From Candidatus Methanophagales archaeon (lineage in GTDB: Archaea; Halobacteriota; Syntropharchaeia; Alkanophagales; Methanospirareceae): a stretch of 17,566 nucleotides of DNA. The stretch is from NCBI GenBank assembly GCA_023131215.1, contig JAGLZV010000005.1, positions 1 through 17,566 on the forward strand, given 5' to 3'. Both the position numbers and the translations under genes were made by a program. Below are positions 7,310-13,591 of the stretch, piece by piece; the stretch's first letter is position 1, and each line of letters begins with the position of its first letter. Below the pieces are notes generated by a model. That model was not told where the DNA came from and did not search any database. It worked only from the letters and a program-made list of their open reading frames with translations.

Positions 7310-7365
7310 AAAGTTTATATCGAAAGAAGAGTAAATATAATGATACACGAATAATTAGAAAACGA
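7310..7365. promoter_or_regulatory. Divergent promoter of the phosphatase and hepT genes
   Basis: The plus strand has GTTTATATCG at about 7313-7322; the minus strand has ATTATATTTAC at about 7333-7343. Each TATA-like box is about 25-45 bases from its gene start, suggesting short leaders on both transcripts. Confidence 0.4.
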
Positions 7366-7782
7366 ATGGAAATAAAACGTATAAAGCGGTACAGGGATAA
7401 GATAAATGTAATCGTGGAAAGGTGTGAAGAGATAAGTGAATGGACGGAAGGATACGAGGCGGAGGACTTCACACGAGATGAGAAAACGAAGTTGGCGGCG
7501 TATAAAGCATTCCAGGAGGTCGCCGAGTCGTGCATGGACATAGTTGCAATGGCGTGTAAGGATGAGAAAATAGTGCCAAAGGACGATTATACGAATGTAG
7601 AGAACCTAAATTTTATAGACAAAAGTATAAAGGGTGTGTTAATCGAAGCGAACGGACTGAGAAATCGGTTGGTGCACCGTTATAATCAATCTGACGACCT
7701 CGTCGCTTTTGTCAGCATAAAAGAGTTACTACCACGGATAGAGGAATTTGTGGAGATGATTGAGCAATGGATGCGAAAATAG
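7366..7782 (+). CDS. hepT: HepT-like (DUF86/HEPN) toxin
   Basis: A 138-residue, all-helical HEPN-family protein. The diagnostic R-x4-H motif is RNRLVH (Arg99 to His104), followed by Tyr106 in HRY, as in HepT; in this family these residues form the active site of an RNase, and the Tyr is AMPylated by the partner. It overlaps the next gene, a minimal nucleotidyltransferase, by 16 bases, which is the standard arrangement of the HepT-MntA toxin-antitoxin pair. The protein starts with a basic helix (MEIKRIKRYRDKI), normal for DUF86. An ordinary, probably intact, two-gene module; the function is inferred from the family and pairing. Confidence 0.9.
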   Translation: MEIKRIKRYRDKINVIVERCEEISEWTEGYEAEDFTRDEKTKLAAYKAFQEVAESCMDIVAMACKDEKIVPKDDYTNVENLNFIDKSIKGVLIEANGLRNRLVHRYNQSDDLVAFVSIKELLPRIEEFVEMIEQWMRK

Positions 7783-8210
7783 CTGGGAAAAAAGTGAGTG
7801 AAGACCTGAGGTTCTTGTTTGATAATAGGTCGGTTTTGGGCGTGCTGCTCTATGGCTCAGTGGTCGAAGGCGAAAGCACTGAACGAAGTGACATAGACGT
7901 CTGTATCGTCGCGCCAGCAGCAGACGACAAGGTAGCGTTTTCAAGATGGATTCTGGCAAATGTAAGAGATGAACGGTATGATGTGCGTGTATTTGAGCTT
8001 ATGCCGCTTTATCTCAAGATGGAAGTGGTAGAGCATGGAGAGGTGGTGCATGCAAGAGATATTTACGAACTTTACGAGTATTTTTATGCCTTCAGGAAGT
8101 CATGGGACGACCAAAAGCGAAGACAAATGCTGACCCGCGAGGAGGCTCTGGAGTTGTTCACTCAACCCTTTTCTTTTAAAAAGAAAAGCGTTGACGGAAA
8201 AGAAAACTGA
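7767..8210 (+). CDS. mntA: MntA-like minimal nucleotidyltransferase antitoxin
   Basis: A 147-residue protein with the pol-beta nucleotidyltransferase signature GS-x10-DxD: Gly30-Ser31 in LYGSVVEGE and Asp42-Ile-Asp44 in ERSDIDVCIV. MntA enzymes transfer AMP onto a tyrosine of HepT and so silence it. The ATG lies inside hepT, giving coupled translation. The last about 20 residues (after EALELF) include FSFKKKSVDG, encoded by a 21-base perfect palindrome of the kind found dispersed in this window, so the true C-terminus may have been extended or replaced by a repeat. The third catalytic Asp is likely in YDVRVFELMP (about residue 72). Catalytic residues are all present, so the gene is probably functional. 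Confidence 0.88.
   Translation: MDAKIAGKKVSEDLRFLFDNRSVLGVLLYGSVVEGESTERSDIDVCIVAPAADDKVAFSRWILANVRDERYDVRVFELMPLYLKMEVVEHGEVVHARDIYELYEYFYAFRKSWDDQKRRQMLTREEALELFTQPFSFKKKSVDGKEN
8168..8188. repeat. Perfect 21-base palindrome in the 3' end of mntA
   Basis: CTTTTCTTTT and its complement around a single central A. It resembles in design the stems at 704-730 and 11046-11072. It lies within codons near the end of mntA, 22 bases before the stop, and could form a hairpin in the mRNA. Confidence 0.6.
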
Positions 8211-8315
8211 CGAACAATTAAATAGAGGGGCGAACTCCCCCCCCTCAATCCTTTCGTTTAAACTATTTGTTTTTCTGTTAGCACAGGTTTTCTTTTTTGT
8301 AAAAAGAAAAAGTGT

Positions 8316-9398
8316 ATGGAGAAAATCATAATCGAGCCAGTCTGGTTTGATTCCCTTGGTGCAAAGTCCTCATGCACGTTGGTCGAAACCCCCGATGTGA
8401 GGATACTGATAGACCCTGGAATCGCAGCAATGCAACCCTCTTTCCCAGCTTCGACTGAGAAAAAGCAGGAGTGGCGCGAGGAAGGCAGGAAAGCGATAAA
8501 AAGAGCAGGCAAAGAAGCTGATGTCATAATAATCTCGCACTACCATTATGACCATTACTTCCCAACCGATTTGGGCATTTATAAGGATAAAGTGGTGTTC
8601 GCAAAAAATCCTAATGAATATATAAATGACTCACAGCGAGCCCGAGCAGCCAGCTTCTATTCCTCTATCTGCGAGACTTATGGAAAAACAAACCTCGAAT
8701 CATTGTCATTGGAAAAGACAAAAGAAAAGGCGAAAGAAATGAAATATAAATATCCAGACCCAATGGCAGAGTTACCGATAGCCAGCCATAAGGATTTCGG
8801 CGATTATAATAAAAGAAGGTCAGAACTTTTTGAAAAAGGAAAGCGATGGTTTGATGGCAGAGTTGCTAACTGGGCTAAAAATCCTGAGATTCCTGAACTC
8901 AACTTCCCTTCGCTCAAAGTAAAATATCCTGAAGACAAGGAGTTTAATTTCGGCAATACCTCGCTTCGATTTAGCAAACCGCTGTTTCATGGAATAGAGT
9001 TCTCCAGAGTTGGGTGGGTATTTTATACCATTGTCGAGCACGAAAACGAGAAAGTCATTCATTCTTCTGACCTCAATGGTCCTATAATCGAGGATTATGC
9101 ACAGCAAATAATCAAGGAGAATCCTCAGATATTAATCCTGGATGGTCCTATGACCTACATGTTTGGCTATTTGCTGAACAGGATTAATTTAAACCGAGCA
9201 GTGGAGAATGCAGTGGAAATTGTGCGTTCAATTGATGCGGAATTGATTATTTACGACCATCACTTGCCGCGGGATAGAAAATTCAGGGCGAGGACTGAAA
9301 AGGTGTGGAACGCCGCAAAGGAAGCGAATAAGAAGCTCATGACCGCTGCGGAATTTTTGGGACACGCGCCGGTTGTGCTTTCAGTAGGTTCTCAATAA
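8316..9398 (+). CDS. UPF0282-type metallo-beta-lactamase-fold hydrolase
   Basis: A 360-residue archaeal metallo-hydrolase of unknown substrate. The zinc motif HxHxDH is HYHYDH at residues 75-80, within a beta strand (DVIIISHYHYDHYFPTD). Further ligands probably come from PLFHGIEFS, HSSDLNGP and IYDHHLPRD, and the length matches the UPF0282 family. The opening WFDSLGAKSSCTLVETPDVR resembles other members, where an Asp-Gly-Ala-like loop begins the fold. It stands alone on the plus strand, 105 bases after mntA; the gap contains a TATA-like AATTAAATAG, a C8 run and a small T-rich hairpin. The start has no clear ribosome site. The family is conserved in many archaea, so this is core rather than mobile content. 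Confidence 0.85.
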   Translation: MEKIIIEPVWFDSLGAKSSCTLVETPDVRILIDPGIAAMQPSFPASTEKKQEWREEGRKAIKRAGKEADVIIISHYHYDHYFPTDLGIYKDKVVFAKNPNEYINDSQRARAASFYSSICETYGKTNLESLSLEKTKEKAKEMKYKYPDPMAELPIASHKDFGDYNKRRSELFEKGKRWFDGRVANWAKNPEIPELNFPSLKVKYPEDKEFNFGNTSLRFSKPLFHGIEFSRVGWVFYTIVEHENEKVIHSSDLNGPIIEDYAQQIIKENPQILILDGPMTYMFGYLLNRINLNRAVENAVEIVRSIDAELIIYDHHLPRDRKFRARTEKVWNAAKEANKKLMTAAEFLGHAPVVLSVGSQ

Positions 9399-9546
9399 GC
9401 GGGCTTTATCTGTGATTTTACGCATTATTCTATTCCAAAATCCCCCTCTTTCAACTCTCGTTTAAGCCCTTCCGCTTTATTCTCTTCTCAAATTCTTCAT
9501 CTCACTCTTTTCTCATCTTCTCAACTTCTATTTTTCACCTCTTACT
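9399..9546. other. Convergent spacer, pyrimidine-rich
   Basis: A 148-base gap between two converging genes, strongly CT-rich on the plus strand with TTCTC/TCTTC words. No gene or clear structure seen. Confidence 0.4.
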
Positions 9547-9963
9547 TTACGGGACTCTTATTATCCCCGCAACACCATCAAATCCCCTATCAAAAGTGTA
9601 AATCTCATTTATATCCTCACGGCGCATCACATCCACGGCCAGACAATCATTCGGGTCCATCTTCAACTCGTTCATCAGTTCTATTGCGCCCAGATAATCC
9701 TCCGTTGTAACATCAACAATCCTTACATTGTCCATTGAGAAGAGCCCAATTAGCAGCGAATATAAATCTTCCATTGATAACGCCCTTTTCAAAATATTTG
9801 AAACTTCCGAAAGATGAACAACGGTTGTTAGTACCTCTTCTCCTTCATTTATCCTCGTTATTGTATCCTTTGCATGCTCCTTCATCTGTTTCTCCTTCTC
9901 GGTCAATTTACGCTTCGGCTTGTAATATGCATAGATGAACACATTCGCATCAAGGAATATCAT
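9547..9963 (-). CDS. vapC: VapC-like PIN-domain toxin
   Basis: A 138-residue PIN-domain ribonuclease, probably the toxin of a type II module. The acidic residues of the active site are visible: Asp5 in MIFLDANVFIYAYY, Glu53 in HLSEVSNIL, Asp106 in DPNDCLAVDVM, and Asp125/Asp129 in TFDRGFDG. The start at 9963 was chosen because GGAGAT lies 8-9 bases upstream and the PIN fold begins at MIFLDAN; a longer frame to 9987 would add eight residues without family support. It overlaps the upstream AbrB-type gene by 14 bases, so translation is coupled. All catalytic positions are present. The cellular target, often tRNA or rRNA in this family, cannot be inferred. Confidence 0.9.
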   Translation of the reverse strand: MIFLDANVFIYAYYKPKRKLTEKEKQMKEHAKDTITRINEGEEVLTTVVHLSEVSNILKRALSMEDLYSLLIGLFSMDNVRIVDVTTEDYLGAIELMNELKMDPNDCLAVDVMRREDINEIYTFDRGFDGVAGIIRVP

Positions 9964-10192
9964 TGTAAAATCTCCTCTCAAACTCATCCCAATCTTTTAT
10001 GTTCATCCCAAGGTCAGCGCTGTCAAAGAATTTGGTTAAATCCACCTTCTTCTTCGGCACTATCTTCAGATATCCCTTTCCTTTTATCACAAATACCTCT
10101 TTGCTCTCCTTTAGTTCTTCCGTTCTCCAATCAGATGGCAGAACAAATCTCCCTTGTTCATCCACTTTCTTCCTTTCTATTCCATATATCAT
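9950..10192 (-). CDS. AbrB/MazE-type antitoxin of VapC
   Basis: An 80-residue protein whose N-terminal half is a swapped-hairpin AbrB DNA-binding domain: ERKKVDEQGRFVLPSDWR, then VFVIKGKGYLKIVPKKK. The C-terminal half (FFDSADLGMNIKDWDEFERRFY) is acidic and aromatic, as expected for a tail that wraps the toxin. It overlaps vapC and is transcribed first, the usual antitoxin-first order allowing autoregulation. Start 10192 is favoured by domain boundaries; ATG at 10204 would add four residues. It lies about 25 bases beyond a TATA box at 10218-10229, so the transcript is nearly leaderless. It looks intact. Confidence 0.85.
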   Translation of the reverse strand: MIYGIERKKVDEQGRFVLPSDWRTEELKESKEVFVIKGKGYLKIVPKKKVDLTKFFDSADLGMNIKDWDEFERRFYNDIP

Positions 10193-10213
10193 TTTTATCA
10201 CCATAATATAATA

Positions 10214-10232
10214 GATGTTCCGTATATTTAAA
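10214..10232 (-). promoter_or_regulatory. TATA box of the AbrB-VapC operon
   Basis: Minus-strand AAATTTAAATATACGG is about 25-35 bases before the antitoxin start. AbrB-type antitoxins usually bind their own promoter, so an operator is likely here; no clear palindrome is seen. Confidence 0.45.
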
Positions 10233-10253
10233 TTTGTTGGTGATCTGTTTTTT

Positions 10254-10349
10254 TCCTGCCTTGCGGAAGAGGATATGAAAGACATTTTGAAAGCTATGGA
10301 CAAAAGAGAGAAGGGGAATTATTACAAGTCGGAAGAAGTGTTTGAATGA
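10254..10349 (+). pseudogene. Fragment of a small acidic protein, possibly an antitoxin C-terminus
   Basis: About 31 in-frame codons (LAEEDMKDILKAMDKREKGN, then YYKSEEVFE and TGA) with no start. The composition and the ending KGNYYKSEEVFE look like the C-terminal tail of a short antitoxin-type protein. It lies between the AbrB-VapC promoter and the next gene remnant, so I read it as the 3' end left after an insertion or deletion. Coding origin is plausible, not proven. Confidence 0.35.
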
Positions 10350-10487
10350 TTTTTTCACCTTGATTTGATACCCTGAACCCCTTCTGCTCTGAGGCTGGTT
10401 TTTTTTCCCCTCTCTTCAAAGATAATTCCGTGCCAACGTATTCTGCCCAACAATTTTTTGGGTCTTCAAGAATTTTTCATCGTTCCT
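10350..10487 (-). pseudogene. Decayed copy of the 12257-12572 gene family
   Basis: The minus strand encodes, across two frames, EKFLKTQKIV, then AEYVGTELSLKRG, then TSLRAEG and VSNQGEKII. The same blocks in the same order occur in the remnant at 12257-12572 (EKFLMIKKNC, SEYIGSELSLKRG, TSLRAEG, KSNQGEKTI). There is a frameshift near the GTTGGGCAGAA junction and another around the AEG/VSNQ junction, and no start codon or downstream part. The plus-strand gene at 10517 begins just beyond it. Function unknown; see the better copy. Confidence 0.65.
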
Positions 10488-10516
10488 TAAACGCACTCGC
10501 GTACATATACTATATT

Positions 10517-10960
10517 ATGTTAAGTGAAAAGAAAATAGAAAAGATGTGGCAGGCATACCAAGAGCATCAATCTGCTTATTTCGTGGCTGCTACGTGTAAG
10601 GTCTCTCCAACAACCGCAACGAACTATCGTGACTCTGAACATTGGGATGAACGTCTCCGGAAAATCAGAGAAGAAGCCATTGCATTAGTGGATAATAAAG
10701 TTGCACGGCAACTTGCAAAAGATATTGAGGTGGTTCATGACCTCAAAATGAAAATCGCCGATGCTATCCAGAAGCAGCTTGAGGCTGGCAACTATAAACC
10801 AACCGTCGGGGACTTAGAACGGCTCGTTAAACTGGAGCATTTCCTCAGAGGCTTGCCAGATAGCAGAACTGAGGAGGACGTTGGCTCCTGGAAATGGCTT
10901 GAGGAGGTGAACGAGGACAGAGGACATGTGCCAAACCTTTTTCGCAAGCAAAAACCTTAG
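10517..10960 (+). CDS. Helix-turn-helix protein resembling a phage terminase small subunit
   Basis: A 147-residue protein. Residues 19-38 (SAYFVAATCKVSPTTATNYR) fit a DNA-binding helix-turn-helix, followed by HWDERLRKIREEA, a long charged helix (LVDNKVARQLAKDIEVV, then LKMKIADAIQKQ), and the block KPTVGDLERLVKLEHFLRGL. This order is seen in small terminase subunits and DUF1804-like phage proteins that recognise packaging sites. No large terminase, portal or capsid gene is in the window, so it is an orphan or has a cellular regulatory role. ATG 10517 was chosen because the helical domain begins there; the longer frame to 10430 runs over a pseudogene. CATATACTATATT lies just upstream as a TATA candidate. 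The last residues abut a dispersed repeat. Confidence 0.55.
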   Translation: MLSEKKIEKMWQAYQEHQSAYFVAATCKVSPTTATNYRDSEHWDERLRKIREEAIALVDNKVARQLAKDIEVVHDLKMKIADAIQKQLEAGNYKPTVGDLERLVKLEHFLRGLPDSRTEEDVGSWKWLEEVNEDRGHVPNLFRKQKP

Positions 10961-11040
10961 TTTCTTTGATCAAACTTTCTTTTAAGCCCTTTACAAGGGC
11001 TTGCGGGGTCGTGGAGCGGAGCCCCACATAAGAAAGTTTG
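10959..11040. repeat. Palindromic dispersed repeat, long form
   Basis: Begins with 25 bases identical to 692-716, ends with AAGAAAGTTTG that pairs with the left arm, and encloses a GC-richer middle with its own stems: AAGCCCTT with AAGGGCTT, and GGGGT..GGAGC..GCCCC. The nested stems suggest either a structured RNA or a non-autonomous element; the copy at 692-730 lacks the middle. It starts at the stop codon of the small-terminase-like gene. Confidence 0.7.
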
Positions 11041-11045
11041 TTGGT

Positions 11046-11072
11046 AAACCTTTTCTTTCTAAGAAAAGGTTT
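11046..11072. repeat. Hairpin AAACCTTTTCTT with its complement
   Basis: Perfect 12-base arms (11046-11057, 11061-11072) around TCT. It follows the long repeat after five bases, so the two form a repeat cluster. The rest of the gap to 11305 is AT-rich with T-runs and no supported gene; 11100-11300 shows no obvious feature. Confidence 0.6.
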
Positions 11073-11305
11073 GTGCTAAAAGAAAAGATAAGAGAATGTT
11101 CTTAGTTTATATTCGCTTCGCTTTTACGTTAAAGGAAAGAGCATTTTTGGAGGACCCCAAATAAAAAACGCTCAAATTTATTAATTTTTCTTTTTTGTGC
11201 AAAAACAAAAAACTCTTCTCAATGCTTCTTTCATATCCCTTCGCTTTTCACTTTCATCGCTTTTTTGGTGGCAAAAACCCGTTGTTAAACAGTACAGGAG
11301 AGATT

Positions 11306-11698
11306 TTAACCTGAGGATTGGGGCAATATATACCCAATATCTCGATAAATACTCAAATCGTGTTTTATTTTCTCGACATATTTCCGCTTTTTAGAATCAA
11401 AATATATTAGCTCAGCAGAAATCTTTTCCGGCTCTTTCCTCCTAAAATACGAAGAAGAAACATCGAGAAATGTAATAATTTCCTTTTGCGGTGGCATGAA
11501 TTCAATATTCTTAAAGAGAGCCATAGAAGAGATTTCCTTAGTACCCTCTACACCGAAGAACCGCTTATTAAATCGTATAGATATTTTATATGCAGCCCGG
11601 GCGCCTATATTCTTGACATTGATGTAAAGAAGACCTTCTTTGAATATAAAGTCGATTATCACTTCTGGCCTACCTAAGAGTCGACTTAAAAGTTTCAT
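11306..11698 (-). CDS. Unknown protein with Ig-like beta-sandwich pattern, downstream of the tube gene
   Basis: A 130-residue protein I do not recognise. Alternating hydrophobic strands (VIIDFIFKEGLLYINVKNIG, AAYKISIRFN, IEFMPPQKEIITFLDV, KISAELIYFDSKKRKYVEKI) and the NIGARAAYKISI turn resemble CARDB/Ig-like folds in which an N-x-G turn precedes a strand. The end, KHDLSIYRDIGYIL, is typical of a final strand plus helix. There is no signal peptide or membrane helix. It follows the contractile-tail tube gene on the same strand by 38 bases, so they probably form one transcript and may act together; no known accessory of the tube matches it by eye. There is no clear ribosome site before the ATG. 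Confidence 0.65.
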   Translation of the reverse strand: MKLLSRLLGRPEVIIDFIFKEGLLYINVKNIGARAAYKISIRFNKRFFGVEGTKEISSMALFKNIEFMPPQKEIITFLDVSSSYFRRKEPEKISAELIYFDSKKRKYVEKIKHDLSIYRDIGYILPQSSG

Positions 11699-11736
11699 GC
11701 AATAGTCCCTACCTACTCTTGCCCTATTTTACCTCT

Positions 11737-12186
11737 TCATGGCTTTACTCTCTTCATACCTTCATGCACTATTTCCAAGGTTTCAATAGCAACATCGGTT
11801 CCCTTAGCGTTGAGATCTGGTGCGTCATATTTGCAGGGCCAGGCATTCACGAATTCCCATCTTGCTGCGGGATTTCCCTCCTCATCCATCAGGATGATGG
11901 CAACGTTTTTCCTTGCATCTTGCATCTTCCCCTCTTCGACAGGTTTACGCCACTTCTCATAGAGTTCCATAGAATCGGTGATTCCCCATTTCAGGATTAT
12001 GTTTCCATACTTGGTTAAACCGGGAAGTTTCCTTACGGTTGTTGGCTCATGTCCCTCGCGGTATTCAATGACATCACTGGTTGTGTCAGGAATTGTAACT
12101 TCACTGAACCCTGCCTGGGTGATTCCGTCTATTTCAAGCAAAAACCTAAAATTTCTATACGGGTCTTTTCTTTCTCCAACAGGCAT
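11737..12186 (-). CDS. Contractile-injection-system / phage tail tube protein (T4 gp19, TIGR02241 family)
   Basis: A 149-residue protein matching the inner-tube subunit of extracellular contractile injection systems (Afp1/Pvc1-like). Family blocks in order: PVGERKDPYRNFRFLLEIDG at the N-terminus, then AGFSEVTIPDTTSDVIEYRE, VRKLPGLTKYGNIILKWGIT, ILMDEEGNPAARWEFVNAWP, and the ending VAIETLEIVHEGM. Six such subunits form each ring of the tube through which an effector passes. The start at 12186 has a good ribosome site (GAGGTGA) 8 bases upstream; the longer frame from 12213 starts with TTG over the leader. No sheath, baseplate, spike or AAA+ gene is visible within the window, so the gene stands alone except for the Ig-like gene downstream. 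Its promoter is a near-copy of the one at 13529-13568. Confidence 0.9.
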   Translation of the reverse strand: MPVGERKDPYRNFRFLLEIDGITQAGFSEVTIPDTTSDVIEYREGHEPTTVRKLPGLTKYGNIILKWGITDSMELYEKWRKPVEEGKMQDARKNVAIILMDEEGNPAARWEFVNAWPCKYDAPDLNAKGTDVAIETLEIVHEGMKRVKP

Positions 12187-12221
12187 TTTATTCACCTCTT
12201 TCTCAAGTAACAAACCTCTTA

Positions 12222-12260
12222 TTTAACCTACAAAGCCTGTATCCATATAAAGTTTGCTAC
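12222..12260 (-). promoter_or_regulatory. Promoter/leader of the tube gene, duplicated at 13529-13568
   Basis: Minus-strand GTAGCAAACTTTATATGG contains a TATA-like ACTTTATATGG, followed after a few bases by CAGGCTTTGTAGGTTAAA. The second copy differs at a few bases and has one extra base in the spacer. The upstream end of conservation is the GTAGC at the stop of the preceding remnant. Confidence 0.7.
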
Positions 12261-12572
12261 CAAATTAAGAATTTCAGTTCCTTTTTACCTTCACATAAAT
12301 AGATGGTCTTTTCACCTTGATTTGATTTTGATACTCCAAACCCCCTCTGCTCTGAGGCTGGTTTTTCCTCTCTTCAGGGATAATTCACTACCAATGTATT
12401 CTGAAAGGCAATTCTTTTTGATCATTAAGAATTTTTCCACCGCCGGATACAGTTCCTTTTCATACATTTTAAGCTCTATCGGGGGGTTCTTTTTGCCGAG
12501 ATTTTGAATTGTAAGAACCCTCGGAATTTTAAGACCTCCGTTTTGTAGCTGCAAGAGGGATATCACAACCAC
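12257..12572 (-). pseudogene. Remnant of an unknown gene, second and better copy of the 10350-10487 family
   Basis: An open stretch from 12572 to 12312 encodes MYEKELYPAVEKFLMIKKNC (from about 12467), SEYIGSELSLKRG and TSLRAEG, then ends in an odd WSIKIKSR tail. A different frame continues the protein sensibly (FGVSKSNQGEKTIYLCEGKK) to a TAG at 12257. A frameshift at the AEG/FGVS junction therefore breaks the gene and the 3' part is lost. The pattern ELYPAVEKFL, then E-x-x-L, then RADxFGVS and IYLCEGKK looks like the N-terminal part of a nuclease-like fold (acid, spacing, then E-x-K), but I cannot name the family. It overlaps the end of the helical gene by 10 bases and ends exactly at the tube gene promoter. 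Confidence 0.6.
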
Positions 12573-13516
12573 AGATTATTATTTTTACCAAATGCTTTCA
12601 GTTCCATCTCTAATTTGTCTAAGATATTGTTTGTATAAGTTCTATCAATAAATTTTTCACTCCAAGCCAAAAGGAATATGAACAATCCGTAATAGCTTGC
12701 AAATACAAAATGTCTTAATGAGATAAACGAGTGAATCACCGCATTAGCTAAGTTTTTATCATTTTCTTTTTTAAATAGTTCGTTTCTAAGATTTGACAGT
12801 TCCTCTTCTGATTTTGAGACGTCAATATGGGAAAAGTAACCCTCACTGGCAATTTTAAACCTTTTATAATATTCTCTATGTTTTTTGAACACCTTATTAA
12901 TCATTGTTGGAATAATAGTCTCGATAGTTGAAGTGGGCCCAAATCCTAAATAAACATTTATAAAAAGAGACCTTTTTGCAGTTTTTTCAAATGTTGTCAT
13001 AAACATAAAAAACATTCGTCTAAACTTATGATCGAGTTCTGCGTCATCAGAAAATTTCATTTTCTTCAGAGTTTTTAAGATTTCTCCTTTTTCTTTATAA
13101 TCCTTTGAGATTGACAGACTTCTTTCAAGAAAGACTAAAAAAGGCTCGATATGTCTTAATTTTCTGTCGATTTTGCTAAATTCTTCTCTCGATGTGTTTC
13201 CCTTTAAACTTTCCATTGCGATTTTTATTGCTCGTGATTTTTGATGAACATCTTTAAAAGTTTCTCTTACTTCTTCGGTATCTATTTTAATCTGCTCGTA
13301 TAAGAAATTAATACAATCTTCTGGCTGGATCAACTCAGGATAAAATTTTATTAGCTCTTGTTCTATGTGTTCAATGATTATTTTATATTCCTTATTATCG
13401 TCCAGATATCTTTGTATTAAAGAACCAAAATTAGTTTCTACTCCTTCTTTTTCTTTGAGCGATTTCCATAGATCAATAACTCCTTTCAAAAGTCCAAATA
13501 TCTCTAAAGGGGACAT
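12563..13516 (-). CDS. Large helical protein of unknown function
   Basis: A 317-residue protein I do not recognise. It is predicted to be nearly all helical and rich in Lys and Glu, with amphipathic stretches such as EYKIIIEHIEQELIKFYPEL and REEFSKIDRKLRHIEPFLVF. A hydrophobic stretch near the C-terminus (FVFASYYGLFIFLLAW) could be a buried helix or a single membrane segment. The start was set at ATG 13516; a TTG at 13525 would add three residues. It is divergent from the caspase-like gene at 13592, with a 75-base spacer, and its promoter copies that of the tube gene. AT content is high compared with the housekeeping genes, suggesting transfer. A coiled-coil sensor or immunity partner is one guess without direct evidence. 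Confidence 0.7.
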   Translation of the reverse strand: MSPLEIFGLLKGVIDLWKSLKEKEGVETNFGSLIQRYLDDNKEYKIIIEHIEQELIKFYPELIQPEDCINFLYEQIKIDTEEVRETFKDVHQKSRAIKIAMESLKGNTSREEFSKIDRKLRHIEPFLVFLERSLSISKDYKEKGEILKTLKKMKFSDDAELDHKFRRMFFMFMTTFEKTAKRSLFINVYLGFGPTSTIETIIPTMINKVFKKHREYYKRFKIASEGYFSHIDVSKSEEELSNLRNELFKKENDKNLANAVIHSFISLRHFVFASYYGLFIFLLAWSEKFIDRTYTNNILDKLEMELKAFGKNNNLWL

Positions 13517-13528
13517 TCCTTTCAAACG

Positions 13529-13568
13529 TTTAACCTACAAAGCCTGTTATTTATATAAAGTCTGCTAC
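13529..13568 (-). promoter_or_regulatory. Promoter/leader of the helical gene, copy of 12222-12260
   Basis: Minus-strand GTAGCAGACTTTATATAAAT is followed by the shared CAGGCTTTGTAGGTTAAA. The TATA box ACTTTATATAAA is about 26 bases before the G/T-rich shared leader. A plus-strand TATAAATATA at 13569-13578 next to it may serve the caspase-like gene. Confidence 0.7.
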
Positions 13569-13591
13569 TATAAATATAGACATCAACATCT

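Noticed and set aside
10430..10516. N-terminal extension of the small-terminase-like protein
   Set aside because: These bases belong to the minus-strand pseudogene and the promoter; the recognisable domain begins at 10517.
11197..11394. 65-residue plus-strand frame
   Set aside because: It overlaps the Ig-like gene on the other strand, has low-complexity content, and lacks any start signal.
12312..12572. Intact 86-residue gene
   Set aside because: The frame ends in a non-conserved tail while another frame continues the conserved sequence, and a sister copy is broken at the same place; treated as a pseudogene.
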